From assembly GCA_963782595.1 (NCBI GenBank), contig CAWAKJ010000003.1, forward strand, positions 434,001 to 498,000: DNA of 64,000 bases, written 5' to 3'. The translations under genes were made by a program, and so were the position numbers. Positions 16,449 through 25,222 of the stretch are shown one piece after another (the first letter of the stretch is position 1; every line of letters begins with the position of its first letter). This stretch comes from JAMQPK01 sp963782595. Lineage in GTDB: Bacteria; Acidobacteriota; Vicinamibacteria; Vicinamibacterales; JAMQPK01. The notes beneath the pieces are model-generated. The model did not search any database, was not told the DNA's origin, and saw only the letters and a program-made list of their open reading frames with translations.

Positions 16449-18946
16449 ATGCGTGAGCTCAGATTCGCTTTCAGGTCACTGTTGAAGACGCCCGTTGTCA
16501 CCACTGTCGCAGTCCTCTCGATCGCCCTCGGGATCGGCGCGAACGTCGCAATTTTTTCGATGTTCAATCAAGCGCTGCTGCGCCCAATGCCCGTGCACGA
16601 GCCCCATCGGCTCGTCAACCTCGTATCGCCTGGGCCGCGCAGCGGGTCGATATCGTGCGGTCAGGCGGGGACATGCGACGCCATCTTCAGCTACCCGATG
16701 TTTCGAGATTTGGAGCGTGTTCAGACCGTCCTCACCGGCATCGCAGCGCACCGCGACTTTGGCGCCAACATCTCGTATCAAGGCGTGTCCGAAGGTGGCG
16801 ACGCCACGTTGGTGTCGGGTTCATATTTTTCGGTACTCGGCCTCACTCCGCACCTTGGACGCCTTCTCAATGCCGACGACGATCAGGTACGAGGGGACGG
16901 GCGCGTCGTCGTGCTCGGTTACGACTACTGGCGCGGCCGATTCGGCGAGCGCTCGGATATCGTCGGACAAACGTTGCGGGTCAACGGGCAGGTACTCACG
17001 ATCGTCGGCGTTGCGCCGGAAGGATTCCACGGGACGACGCTCGGCGATCGCCCTTTGATGTACGTGCCGATTTCCATGCGCGAGGTGATCGTTCCACGCT
17101 GGAAGGGTCTCGACAACAGACGGTCGTACTGGGCATATCTCTTCGCGCGTCTGAAACCTGGTGTGTCAGTCGAGGACGCGCGCGCGGCTCTCAACGGCCA
17201 GTATCGCGGGATTCTCTCGGAAGTCGATGTCCCGCTTCAACAGGGCATGCGCCCCTCCATGCTCGCCGAGTTCCGTAACATGCAACTGCAGCTCGAGCCG
17301 GGTGCTCGAGGGCAGAGCCGGACACCCGAACAGGCGCGCCAGCCCTTGACGCTGCTGTTTGGCGTCACCGCGATCGTGCTGCTGATCTGCTGCGCGAATG
17401 TGGCGAATTTGCTGCTCGGGCGCGCGGCGAGCCGCTCGACGGAGATGGCCGTGCGTCTCTCGATCGGCGCCGGGCGCCGGCACATCGTCGCACAACTGTT
17501 GCTCGAGTCGATGCTGCTCGCAGCGATGGGGGGCACCGGCGGGCTTCTCGTTGCGCGCTGGACCTTGACCGCGATGGCTCTGGTCCTGCCGGATGGCGCA
17601 CCGGGCGTGCTGAGCCCACAACTCGACACTGACATGCTTCTGCTCGCTGCGGCATTGTCTATGGCAACGGGTTTGTTGTTCGGCGTGTTTCCTGCACTTC
17701 AAAGCACGCGACCGAATCTTGTCTCGGCGCTCAAAGCGAATGCCGGGCAGCCGTCCGGTGCGAAAGCTGCCGCGCGCTTTCGCGTGACGCTCGCCACCGC
17801 ACAGATTGCGCTGTCGATGGCGCTGCTCGTGTCTGCGGGGTTGTGCACGAAGAGCTTGTTGAATATCGCGCGCGTCGACCTCGGGCTCGATACCGAAAAG
17901 CTTGTGGTGTTCGGTGTCTCTCCAGCGATGAACGGGCACTCGCCCGGGCGTACGCGGCAGATACTCGAGATCATCGAGGACGAGCTGTCCGGATTTCCGA
18001 GTGTCGCCAGCGTCAGCACCACACGCGTCCGGCTGATATCTGGCGACGCGTCGATGAGCGGCTTCCAGCTCCAAGGGGTTCCCGAAGATCCGGAGGTCGA
18101 TACCAGCAGTTACTACAACTTCGTCGGTACAGATTTTCTCCGGACACTGGGCATTCCGCTGCTGGCCGGCCGCGAGTTCACGCGCGCCGATGTCGAAGGC
18201 GCTGCGAAAGTCGCCATCGTGAACGAAGCGTTCCTGCAGAAATTCAACGTCGGCCGCGACACACTTGGAAGGCGCATGTATCGCGCGGGTCGCGGAACCT
18301 CTTTCGACATCGAAATCGTCGGTGTCGCAGCCGATTCGGTCTATGACGAGGTCAAAGGGAAGGCACAGGCGTTGGTACTGCTCCCGTCCCGTCAGGATCC
18401 GGATGTTGCCGGGGCGCATTTCTACGTCCGCACGTCCGGAGCGGAACAGGATCTTCTTGCGGCGATTCCGCGGGTCATCCGCGAAGTCGATCCCACGCTG
18501 CCGGTTGCCGGGCTTCGGACGATGGCGGCTCAGGTGAATGAGAATGTGTCACTCGATCGATTTGTGACATTGATGTCGGCGGCATTTGCCGGGCTTGCGA
18601 CGCTGCTGGCGGCCCTGGGACTCTACGGTGTGATTGCCTATACGGTGACGCAACGCACAAGGGAATTCGGGTTGCGGATGGCACTCGGCGCAGAAGCATC
18701 GAACGTCAGAATGCTCGTACTCAGACAGGTTGGGGTGATGACGGTCGCCGGCGCTGCCATTGGTCTGACGTCCGCGCTCGTTCTCGGCCGGGCCGTTGAG
18801 TCGCTGCTGTTCCAGATGAACGCGCGCGATCCGTTCGTCTTTGCGGCAGCGACGCTGGCCTTGACGGCGGTTGCGTGCTCGCGGGCTTCATTCCAGCGCA
18901 ACGCGCCGCTCGTGTCGATCCGATGACCTGTCTAAGGTACGAATAA
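16449..18946 (+). CDS. ADOP-type ABC permease (MacB/FtsX-like), C-terminal frameshift
   Basis: From the ATG at 16449 this is a large MacB-like permease of the acidobacterial duplicated orphan permease type, about 830 residues. It has an N-terminal helix (VVTTVAVLSIALGIGANVAI), a periplasmic MacB_PCD domain, an FtsX block (LLFGVTAIVLLICCANVANL), a second periplasmic domain, and a second FtsX block (YGVIAYTVTQRTREFGLRMA). The open frame ends at 18926 with an atypical tail. Restoring one base in TGCTCGCGG (about 18875-18882) gives AGFIPAQRAARVDPM and a stop at 18944-18946. That is the family's usual ending, so a one-base deletion is likely. No ATPase gene is adjacent. The substrate is unknown. 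Confidence 0.88.
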
Positions 18947-18980
18947 CAGTCGATGTTTCTCCTTATCTTCTGATCTTTTG

Positions 18981-19796
18981 CTAAAAGGCGAGGCGCAAGC
19001 CCCCGCCCGCCTGCAACCCCCCGACTTTGACCTCGACCGTCGCGTTACCCGTGGGCGTGAAGTCCTTCTGTCCGTCGCTATAGCGGAGTAACGCCCCGAC
19101 GCCGACGTGCCGGCTGAAGAGCCAGGTCATGTCAACGCCAAGGTTGTAGCCGATCACGTGCTCGCGCTGCGTTTCCGTCTGCGCTCCAGGGAAGGCCAGC
19201 GTGTCGAACGGAAAGACCTCTTTGTCCAGCGTCAGCATCAATCCGGTCACGAAGGTCTGCTCGGTCGTGAAGACCGATGGTCCGCCGAAGACAATGAAGT
19301 CGATACCGGCGGCGGCGGGAATCGCCCAGCCGATCGTGATGTGCTGGCCGATCTCGCGGCGGGTCACGCCGGACAGCTCTGCCGTGGTCGTGCGTGGCCG
19401 GTTGAACTGTAGCGGGTGCGGCACGCGCGCCTCGATGGTTCCCGTGCCGGTATTCTCGAACACAGAGATAGCCACCCCCGCGTGCAGGTCGCGCCACACG
19501 CGAACGGTGCCGCCGACATCGTAAAAGATGTCGCGCGGTGTCGTGCGCTCGAAGGTGAATGATCCTTCCTCGAAATATTGCTGGAACGTCTGCCGCTCGG
19601 TGACGGTCGTGCTCGTTGACTGGGCGCCGACGTTGGCGGAGACACGGTATCGCTCCTGAGCCTCAGCCGGCGTGCTCAGGCTCAGGACACAGAGGGCACA
19701 GAGGAAGACAGAGAACACACTTGTGTTGTCTCCGTGTCCTCTGCCGTTCTCTGTGAGCTCTGTGTCCTGGGCTGTGTCCTGCAGGCCCGCGTCCAT
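18981..19796 (-). CDS. Predicted outer-membrane beta-barrel protein
   Basis: A protein of up to 271 residues with a signal peptide ending STPAEAQ and then amphipathic strands, ending in Phe (GGLQAGGGLRLAF), as in small outer-membrane barrels. I know of no specific function. The ATG at 19796 overlaps the TGA of the M4 protease gene by one base. It would give a 26-residue acidic leader before the hydrophobic core. A GTG at 19718 with GGAG about 9 nt upstream would give a compact signal peptide and may be the real start. The leader and signal peptide are encoded by a CTCTGTGTCC-type repeat (19683-19780). Confidence 0.7.
   Translation of the reverse strand: MDAGLQDTAQDTELTENGRGHGDNTSVFSVFLCALCVLSLSTPAEAQERYRVSANVGAQSTSTTVTERQTFQQYFEEGSFTFERTTPRDIFYDVGGTVRVWRDLHAGVAISVFENTGTGTIEARVPHPLQFNRPRTTTAELSGVTRREIGQHITIGWAIPAAAGIDFIVFGGPSVFTTEQTFVTGLMLTLDKEVFPFDTLAFPGAQTETQREHVIGYNLGVDMTWLFSRHVGVGALLRYSDGQKDFTPTGNATVEVKVGGLQAGGGLRLAF
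19683..19780. repeat. ACAGAGGGCACAGAGG word repeat with inverted arms (family K)
   Basis: AGGACACAGAGGGCACAGAGG and AAGACAGAGAACAC (19684-19718) are mirrored by CCGTGTCCTCTGCC, GTTCTCTGTGAGC and TCTGTGTCCT (19732-19770). The whole element lies inside the reading frame of the beta-barrel gene and encodes its leader and signal-peptide core (FSVFLCALCVLSL). A short related run is at 58631-58655. Confidence 0.75.
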
Positions 19797-21421
19797 CAGC
19801 TCACCCCCACGGCGGTCCAGGCAAGCTCGATCTGCGTGCTTTCGGGACTGCCTGCACCGAAGAGGTCGGTGGCGGCTTGAATGGTGGCGCGACGCGCGTC
19901 CGAAAAACGCGAATTCGGCGCCATCAACATCGTGAACGCGCGATAGAAGACGCGCTCCATTCTCTCGATATTCGCCATGCCTACGCCTGGCACAGTGATG
20001 TTCGACACGCGGTTGCGCCCGCCCGCGACCGACAGGTAGAAGGCGTGCGTCGCAATCGTCGGGTTGTAGTGCACACCGCCGTCATCGGTCTCGGTGCCGA
20101 TGAACCGCCGCAGGCTGTAGTGATCGGGCTCGCCGCCCGCAATCGGATTGTTGAGCGAGCGAAGAAATCCCGGCGGGAGAAGCACGACGTCCTCTGCAAT
20201 CAGCCAGTCGGCCTGGTCCCGGCCGGCGCCGGCCGGTTGATAGTAGAACTCCGTCGCTGCGGCCATGATGTCGGAGAACGCTTCGTTCAACGCCCCTGAC
20301 TCGTCCTGATAGATGAGCCGCGAGGTGAAATCGGTGACACCGTGCGTCCACTCGTGGGCGACGACGTCTAAACCGCCGGCGAGGAACGTGAAGGCGCGTC
20401 CGTCGCCGTCTCCGAACAGCAGCAGCCCGTCGCAGCAATAAAACGCGTTGTTGATGAACATACCAACGACATCGGGGGGCTGCCGGTTCGCTTCCGATCG
20501 CGCCAGCGGATGGACGACGCTGTCCACTTCGACGTTGCGGTCGTCCATGCCGTTGCGCCCGAAGCGTTTGAAGTAGTAGTCGTAGACCCAGCCCTGATAG
20601 ACGTGCGCGTCTACGGTCGGGCCGTCGCTCCAGTCGTTGTCGGAATCGGTCGCGATGTCCGAATTGAAAATGGCGCCGGTATTCAGGAACTGGTTCAGAC
20701 GGCTCACGGTCCCCGGAAACAGGAGCGTGAAGCCCTCCGCCGGCCGGAGCTTGTCGACGGCTTGAAACGTCCCCGACGCCTGGTTGGTGCTGAGTTTCTT
20801 CGCCACGCCGAAGACGCCGTTACCCTGGCCGATCGCACCTTGTGAATGAATGCCGTTGATAGAGCGCACGATGGCTCCGGTGTGCGCGTCGACGTACACC
20901 TCCTGAATCGCCCAGTCGCTCCGAACCAGCATGCGATAGGCGAGCCGATAGCCATTCTCGACAGGCACGATCCCCAGCGATGTTTCGCCGGCGACCTGGG
21001 CGCCTGCCGGAGCCGTGCTCATGACGATTTCAGTGGCACGCTGCGACGAAATCGAAGGCGCGACGGTCATGTCCAGCGCCTCGTACAGCCGGCCGGTCAC
21101 GCTGATGGTCGAGCGGCCATCCATCTGCCGGACGACCTCTGCGCCGAATACCGGCATCCCCTCGTAGACCTGCCTCAGACGCTCGACGGCGCGCCCGCGA
21201 ATCATCGTGTCGTCCTGGAGTGCCGCAATGTCGAGCTCGCCGGCGCTGAGCATGGCGTCGACGCGTTCGAGCGCCTCGGGCAGCGTGTCGGCCGTTGCCG
21301 AGAGTGGAAACGACTGGCCATTTTCAATCGGAACCTGGCCTGTCAGCCGCGAGCTTGCGGCAAAGAGAAGCGCGGCTACTGCCGCGACGGGAATCACCTT
21401 GTCGAAACCGGACATGCGCAC
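19796..21421 (-). CDS. M4 (thermolysin-like) zinc metalloprotease precursor
   Basis: A 541-residue secreted protease. It has a signal peptide (about 1-28), an FTP/PepSY-type propeptide (about 30-210), and then the catalytic domain. The zinc signature HEWTH lies in VVAHEWTHGVTDFTSRL and the third-ligand helix is GALNEAFSDIMA. A downstream histidine region (ETDDGGVHYNPTI) supplies the usual catalytic His. It should degrade extracellular or periplasmic proteins. An unusual vicinal cysteine pair (FYCCDGL) precedes the active site. It is coupled to the downstream beta-barrel gene (TGATG overlap). Confidence 0.92.
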   Translation of the reverse strand: MRMSGFDKVIPVAAVAALLFAASSRLTGQVPIENGQSFPLSATADTLPEALERVDAMLSAGELDIAALQDDTMIRGRAVERLRQVYEGMPVFGAEVVRQMDGRSTISVTGRLYEALDMTVAPSISSQRATEIVMSTAPAGAQVAGETSLGIVPVENGYRLAYRMLVRSDWAIQEVYVDAHTGAIVRSINGIHSQGAIGQGNGVFGVAKKLSTNQASGTFQAVDKLRPAEGFTLLFPGTVSRLNQFLNTGAIFNSDIATDSDNDWSDGPTVDAHVYQGWVYDYYFKRFGRNGMDDRNVEVDSVVHPLARSEANRQPPDVVGMFINNAFYCCDGLLLFGDGDGRAFTFLAGGLDVVAHEWTHGVTDFTSRLIYQDESGALNEAFSDIMAAATEFYYQPAGAGRDQADWLIAEDVVLLPPGFLRSLNNPIAGGEPDHYSLRRFIGTETDDGGVHYNPTIATHAFYLSVAGGRNRVSNITVPGVGMANIERMERVFYRAFTMLMAPNSRFSDARRATIQAATDLFGAGSPESTQIELAWTAVGVS

Positions 21422-21452
21422 TCCTTACACCGGGGGACAGCCAAAAACAAAT

Positions 21453-21487
21453 GTAGGGCGGGTCCTGCAGGTCAAGACCCGCCCTAC
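21453..21487. repeat. GTAGGGCGGGTC palindrome (family A)
   Basis: Perfect 12-bp arms GTAGGGCGGGTC and GACCCGCCCTAC around an 11-nt loop, in the gap between the HD-GYP stop (21511) and the M4 protease start (21421). Sister copies: 5794-5823, 36403-36432, 48006-48042. Confidence 0.85.
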
Positions 21488-21510
21488 TTCGGGATCCAGA
21501 ATATCAGCAA

Positions 21511-22896
21511 TCAGATAAACGACAGCGGATCGACTCCGTAGTCAGCGGGATTCAACGGGGCAGTGACGGACGCCGCACGTGTACCTCGTGTTTCCGGATC
21601 CACCTCCCACAAGTTTATGTCGCGCGGCAGCTCGAGTCTCGTCCCGTCGTTCGCGAAGAGCACGCGAACCTTCGGGCGATAGGGGTCGGGCGCGTGTACC
21701 TGCAGCACGACCGCGATCTCATCGGAGTCGAGCTTGACGAGGTTGCCGACCGGATAGATGCCGAGCAATTGCACAAACCGCCGGATCAGATGCCGATCGA
21801 ACTGCGTGCCGTCGTTTCTCTGCAGCACGGCGAGGATCCGTTCAGAGGGAAACGCCTGCTGATATTTCCTCTGAGATCGCATCGCGTCGTACACGTCGGA
21901 AATGCCGCAGAGCATCGTGGCGAGGTTGAGGTTCGGCCGGGAGACACCGTGTGGATAGCCCGTGCCATCGATCCGGAGATGGTGCTCGAACGCCACGACT
22001 GGTGCGAGCGCGGGAATCTCCGGAGTGCCGCGCAGAATCTCCGCGCCATCGACGACGTGGCGCTTCATGATGGTGAATTCTTCGTCGGTCAGCTTGTCGG
22101 GCTTGTTCAGGATTTCCGTCGGCGTCTTCACCTTGCCGATGTCGTGCATGAGCGCCGCAAGGCCGAATTCGCGCAGCATCGGTCCGTCGACGCCCAGTCC
22201 GCGCGCCTGGGCCATCGTGAGGATCGACACATTCACCATGTGTGTGAACGTGTAGTTGTCGTACTCTTTCAGTGCCGTCAGCGCCATCAGCGCCGAGCGA
22301 TTCTGGACGACTGCCTGCGCCAGGCCGTCGATCATCGATTGCGCGGCCGACGGATCGGGGCCCGAGTCGCTCCGTGCGCTTTCCCACACCAGGCTTGCGA
22401 CCGACACGGCCTCCGAGTACGTCTTGCGGATCGTCGCCGAGTCGGTGGCCTGGGGTTCGGTCTCTTCGACCGCCACGCGGCCGACGCGGATGTTGTCCGA
22501 CTCGAGCTGCACCGCCGCTTCCTTGAGCGCGTCTCCCGACAGCGTTTTCTCGAGCTGTCCGAACTTCGCTGCAAAGCCCTTCAGCTCGTCGAGCGTCACC
22601 GGCCGCTCAATCGTGACGCGCTCGATACCCACCAGGCCAAACCGGCGAATCAGCTCGCCCATCGTGGCGCTGGCCTTCGACATCGGCACATCGCCGACGA
22701 TCAGTTCCCCGCCGACGATGCCAATGACGACGGTCGCGTCGTGTTTGTGGAGCGCGCGAAGCGCTTCGACGAGTCCCTCGACGTTGCGAAGCACAATCGG
22801 GTGCGACGGCGCGTACAGCTGAATGCCGCGCAAGGACGCGCCAAAACGCCGAAGCAGGTCGTCTGACAGCTGGTAACGAGTAGTTGGATCTAACAT
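21511..22896 (-). CDS. HD-GYP domain phosphodiesterase with LYxxxHP N-terminal module (pair 2)
   Basis: A 461-residue protein from the ATG at 22896; the frame is open further upstream, but only through repeat DNA. The N-terminal module (about 14-110) begins with LYAPSHP and is shared with the three neighbouring proteins. The C-terminal HD-GYP domain (about 195-400) has HDIGK at 251-255 and the full HHLRIDGTGYP signature, so it should hydrolyse cyclic di-GMP to GMP. It is the last gene of a HEAT/HD-GYP/HEAT/HD-GYP operon. Unlike the other junctions, which overlap by 4 nt, it is separated from the preceding HEAT gene by 127 nt filled with a GC-rich repeat. Confidence 0.9.
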   Translation of the reverse strand: MLDPTTRYQLSDDLLRRFGASLRGIQLYAPSHPIVLRNVEGLVEALRALHKHDATVVIGIVGGELIVGDVPMSKASATMGELIRRFGLVGIERVTIERPVTLDELKGFAAKFGQLEKTLSGDALKEAAVQLESDNIRVGRVAVEETEPQATDSATIRKTYSEAVSVASLVWESARSDSGPDPSAAQSMIDGLAQAVVQNRSALMALTALKEYDNYTFTHMVNVSILTMAQARGLGVDGPMLREFGLAALMHDIGKVKTPTEILNKPDKLTDEEFTIMKRHVVDGAEILRGTPEIPALAPVVAFEHHLRIDGTGYPHGVSRPNLNLATMLCGISDVYDAMRSQRKYQQAFPSERILAVLQRNDGTQFDRHLIRRFVQLLGIYPVGNLVKLDSDEIAVVLQVHAPDPYRPKVRVLFANDGTRLELPRDINLWEVDPETRGTRAASVTAPLNPADYGVDPLSFI

Positions 22897-22897
22897 T

Positions 22898-22972
22898 AGT
22901 CGCGGGGGCCCCTCGCCCCGCTCCAGCCGCTTCGCTTGCGGGGCCCCATTGCCCCGCGCCGCTCGCGGCTTA
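22898..22972. repeat. GC-rich GGGGGCCCCTCGCCCC element (family I, copy 1)
   Basis: A run from TAGTCGCGGGGGCCCCTCG through GGGGCCCCATTGCCCC to CCGCTCGCGG. It matches the reverse complement of 43255-43327 over about 70 nt with a few differences, and partly matches 63825-63903. A second, shorter relative (TCGCGGGCGCCCCTTTCCCC) follows at 22981-23000. The elements fill the only wide gap in the HEAT/HD-GYP operon. Confidence 0.85.
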
Positions 22973-23023
22973 TGCCTATGTCGCGGGCGCCCCTTTCCCC
23001 GCGTCCGCCATTGTTGGCGGCCA

Positions 23024-25222
23024 TCATGATTGCGCCGAGCGCGCGGCCGAGCGCACGCCCCTCGGTCCGGAACTGGCCGCTTCCTCCAGCACGCGTTGCG
23101 CCGTCGGTGTGGCAATCTGACGCAACGCGATGGCGGCCGTGCGTCGCAGTTCCGCCGTCCGGATCGGCGCCCACCATTCACCGCTGTATAGCGCTTCCTT
23201 CAACAGCTCAATCGTCTGTTCGGCCTTGAGCGCGCCAAGCGATTCCAGTGCGCGCAGATACACCGCACGCAACGGGCCCTTGCGATCGATCTTCCGCACG
23301 ATGTACTCGAACAGCGGAATCGCGCGTTCGCTCCGCATCGCGATGAGCGCGCCGGTCAGGTTCTCGCGCGTTTGATTGGTGCCGTTGGCGAGCGCGCGCT
23401 GCAGTTCGGCGTACGCTTCTTCGGTGCCGATCGACAGGATCGCGCGCACCGCCTCGCGCTGTACCTGCGGCTCTGCGTCACCGAGCAGGGTCGTCAAGTC
23501 GGGGAGCGCCTCGGTTCCGCCGAACTCGCGCAGCAGGTGAATGGCCGTCCGGCGAACAGCGGGGTTCGCCGACGCTCGGAGCTGTTCGACGGCGTTGCGC
23601 CCTGCCGAGCCGAATGCGAGGAGGATTTGCGTAAAACGCTGGCGGGCGACAGCCCGTTTTTCGACCGTCAGCGCCTCGGCGAGCGCCTTCAGCACAGACG
23701 GCCCTGCCAGGTGGAGCAGCGCGTTCAGCTTTTCAGCCGACTCATCGTCGACTGAGCGCAGGTGTGAGACGACCTGATTCATCATCGTGCCATCGACGAG
23801 CCGGGTCAGGGCGCCTGTCGCCGCCGCCTTCCGCGGCCCGTCTTGCTTCGCCTCGTCGGCGAGGATCGCGGTGAGGCGAAGGGCGGCATCGAAGTCTCCG
23901 ATGAGCAGACAATCCTCGATATGGCCGACGACGGGTGTCGTCACCTGCTGCCAGCGATCGGGATCCGATTCGATGGTCAACAGGTCGAGCAGCAGCAGCA
24001 GATCGAGCGCGCGCACTTCGATCGGACCGACCGATGAGACCCAGCCGCCAATCCGTTCGGGTGGATCGTCCGACACCCGTTCGACTTCCAGTGCCTGCGT
24101 GCGCGCTTCAGTGAGCTCGCGCGCGTACGATTCCGACACGAACTGTTCGTCGCTGTACGACGTCAGCATGTCGGCAGCGTCCTTCCAGAGATCCATGAAG
24201 TTCTCGGCACTGCCGAGTGGCGAGTCCGCCACCTCGGCGCGCGCCATTTCGAGCAGGCCGGGTCGCCTGGCGCCATCTGGTACGAGCGCCTGGAACGCCT
24301 GCGCGAGCCGGCTCGTTGCGCCTCCCTTGGACACGACGCCGCGCGCAACGAAGCTGGCGAGCGATGTGTCCGTCATCCGGCTGGCGATCTGCAGAACGAG
24401 ATCAGCGGCCTTGTCGGCCCGGCCCTCATCGGTCGAGAGCAGCTCGAGCAGCAGCTCCGGCGACAACGTCGCGAAGCCCTGTGCGACGTTTCTGAGAAGG
24501 GGTTCGAGCTTCGCCGGGTCGGTGCGTGCGACCAGATCGATGACGCCGCGCAGCATGCGAAGCAGGGCCGACGCCTTCGAGGCCATGCCGGCGTCGCCGT
24601 TCTGTTCCAGCGCAACCACGAACTCGCTGAAGCGCTCGGGGTCGCCGCAGACTTCCAGCAGCCCTTTCAGTGCATCGTCGTCGAGCGGCGAATCGAGATT
24701 CAGGCAGGCGCGGATGATGTCGTCCCATCTCGACTCCTGGCCGCCGTTGCGCTCCTTCAAAATGTCGGCGTAGTCGATTTCCTGCAGTTCGAGATGCCGC
24801 TGGCCTGTGGCGCCCCACAGCCGCCCCATTCCGCCGGCCGCGCGCACGTCCTCAACCGTTTTCCCCAGAATCTGCAGGAAGGGGAGCCAGTTGTCGGGAT
24901 CGGGGCTCGAATGGAGCGTGACGAGGCCAATCATGTGATCGTGCAGCAGCGCTCCGGTTTCGCGCACAGCCTGATCGGGCCGGACGGGCGCCGCACCATT
25001 CATCAGCAGGTTGTCGGGCACGACGCCCAGCGTGACCGATCCTTCCGCCGTGATTCGTGACACGGCGTCGACGAGACGCGCGAGCGTCAGCCGAATGGCC
25101 GGATGCGTCGGCGGGTACAGCGTCACAGCGCGGGCCGCGGCCTTGACGGCCCGTGCGAAGTCGGTCAATTTCGCGGTGCCGTCCTGATCGAGCGGCGGTG
25201 CTTCTCGTTCCTGCGTGCTCAT
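23024..25222 (-). CDS. HEAT-repeat protein with LYxxxHP N-terminal module (pair 2)
   Basis: A 732-residue protein from the ATG at 25222. The N-terminal module carries LYPPTHP at about residues 35-41 and then a VTLGVVPDNLLMNG strand, parallel to its paralogue at 26574-28817. The middle is helical and hard to classify. The C-terminal third contains HEAT/armadillo-like repeats (LREFGGTEALPDLTTLLGDA, then EPQVQREAVRAILSIG). No catalytic motif is visible; a scaffold or regulator for the partner HD-GYP protein is inferred from the strict pairing. Its start overlaps the stop of the preceding HD-GYP gene by 4 nt (ATGA). Confidence 0.8.
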   Translation of the reverse strand: MSTQEREAPPLDQDGTAKLTDFARAVKAAARAVTLYPPTHPAIRLTLARLVDAVSRITAEGSVTLGVVPDNLLMNGAAPVRPDQAVRETGALLHDHMIGLVTLHSSPDPDNWLPFLQILGKTVEDVRAAGGMGRLWGATGQRHLELQEIDYADILKERNGGQESRWDDIIRACLNLDSPLDDDALKGLLEVCGDPERFSEFVVALEQNGDAGMASKASALLRMLRGVIDLVARTDPAKLEPLLRNVAQGFATLSPELLLELLSTDEGRADKAADLVLQIASRMTDTSLASFVARGVVSKGGATSRLAQAFQALVPDGARRPGLLEMARAEVADSPLGSAENFMDLWKDAADMLTSYSDEQFVSESYARELTEARTQALEVERVSDDPPERIGGWVSSVGPIEVRALDLLLLLDLLTIESDPDRWQQVTTPVVGHIEDCLLIGDFDAALRLTAILADEAKQDGPRKAAATGALTRLVDGTMMNQVVSHLRSVDDESAEKLNALLHLAGPSVLKALAEALTVEKRAVARQRFTQILLAFGSAGRNAVEQLRASANPAVRRTAIHLLREFGGTEALPDLTTLLGDAEPQVQREAVRAILSIGTEEAYAELQRALANGTNQTRENLTGALIAMRSERAIPLFEYIVRKIDRKGPLRAVYLRALESLGALKAEQTIELLKEALYSGEWWAPIRTAELRRTAAIALRQIATPTAQRVLEEAASSGPRGVRSAARSAQS

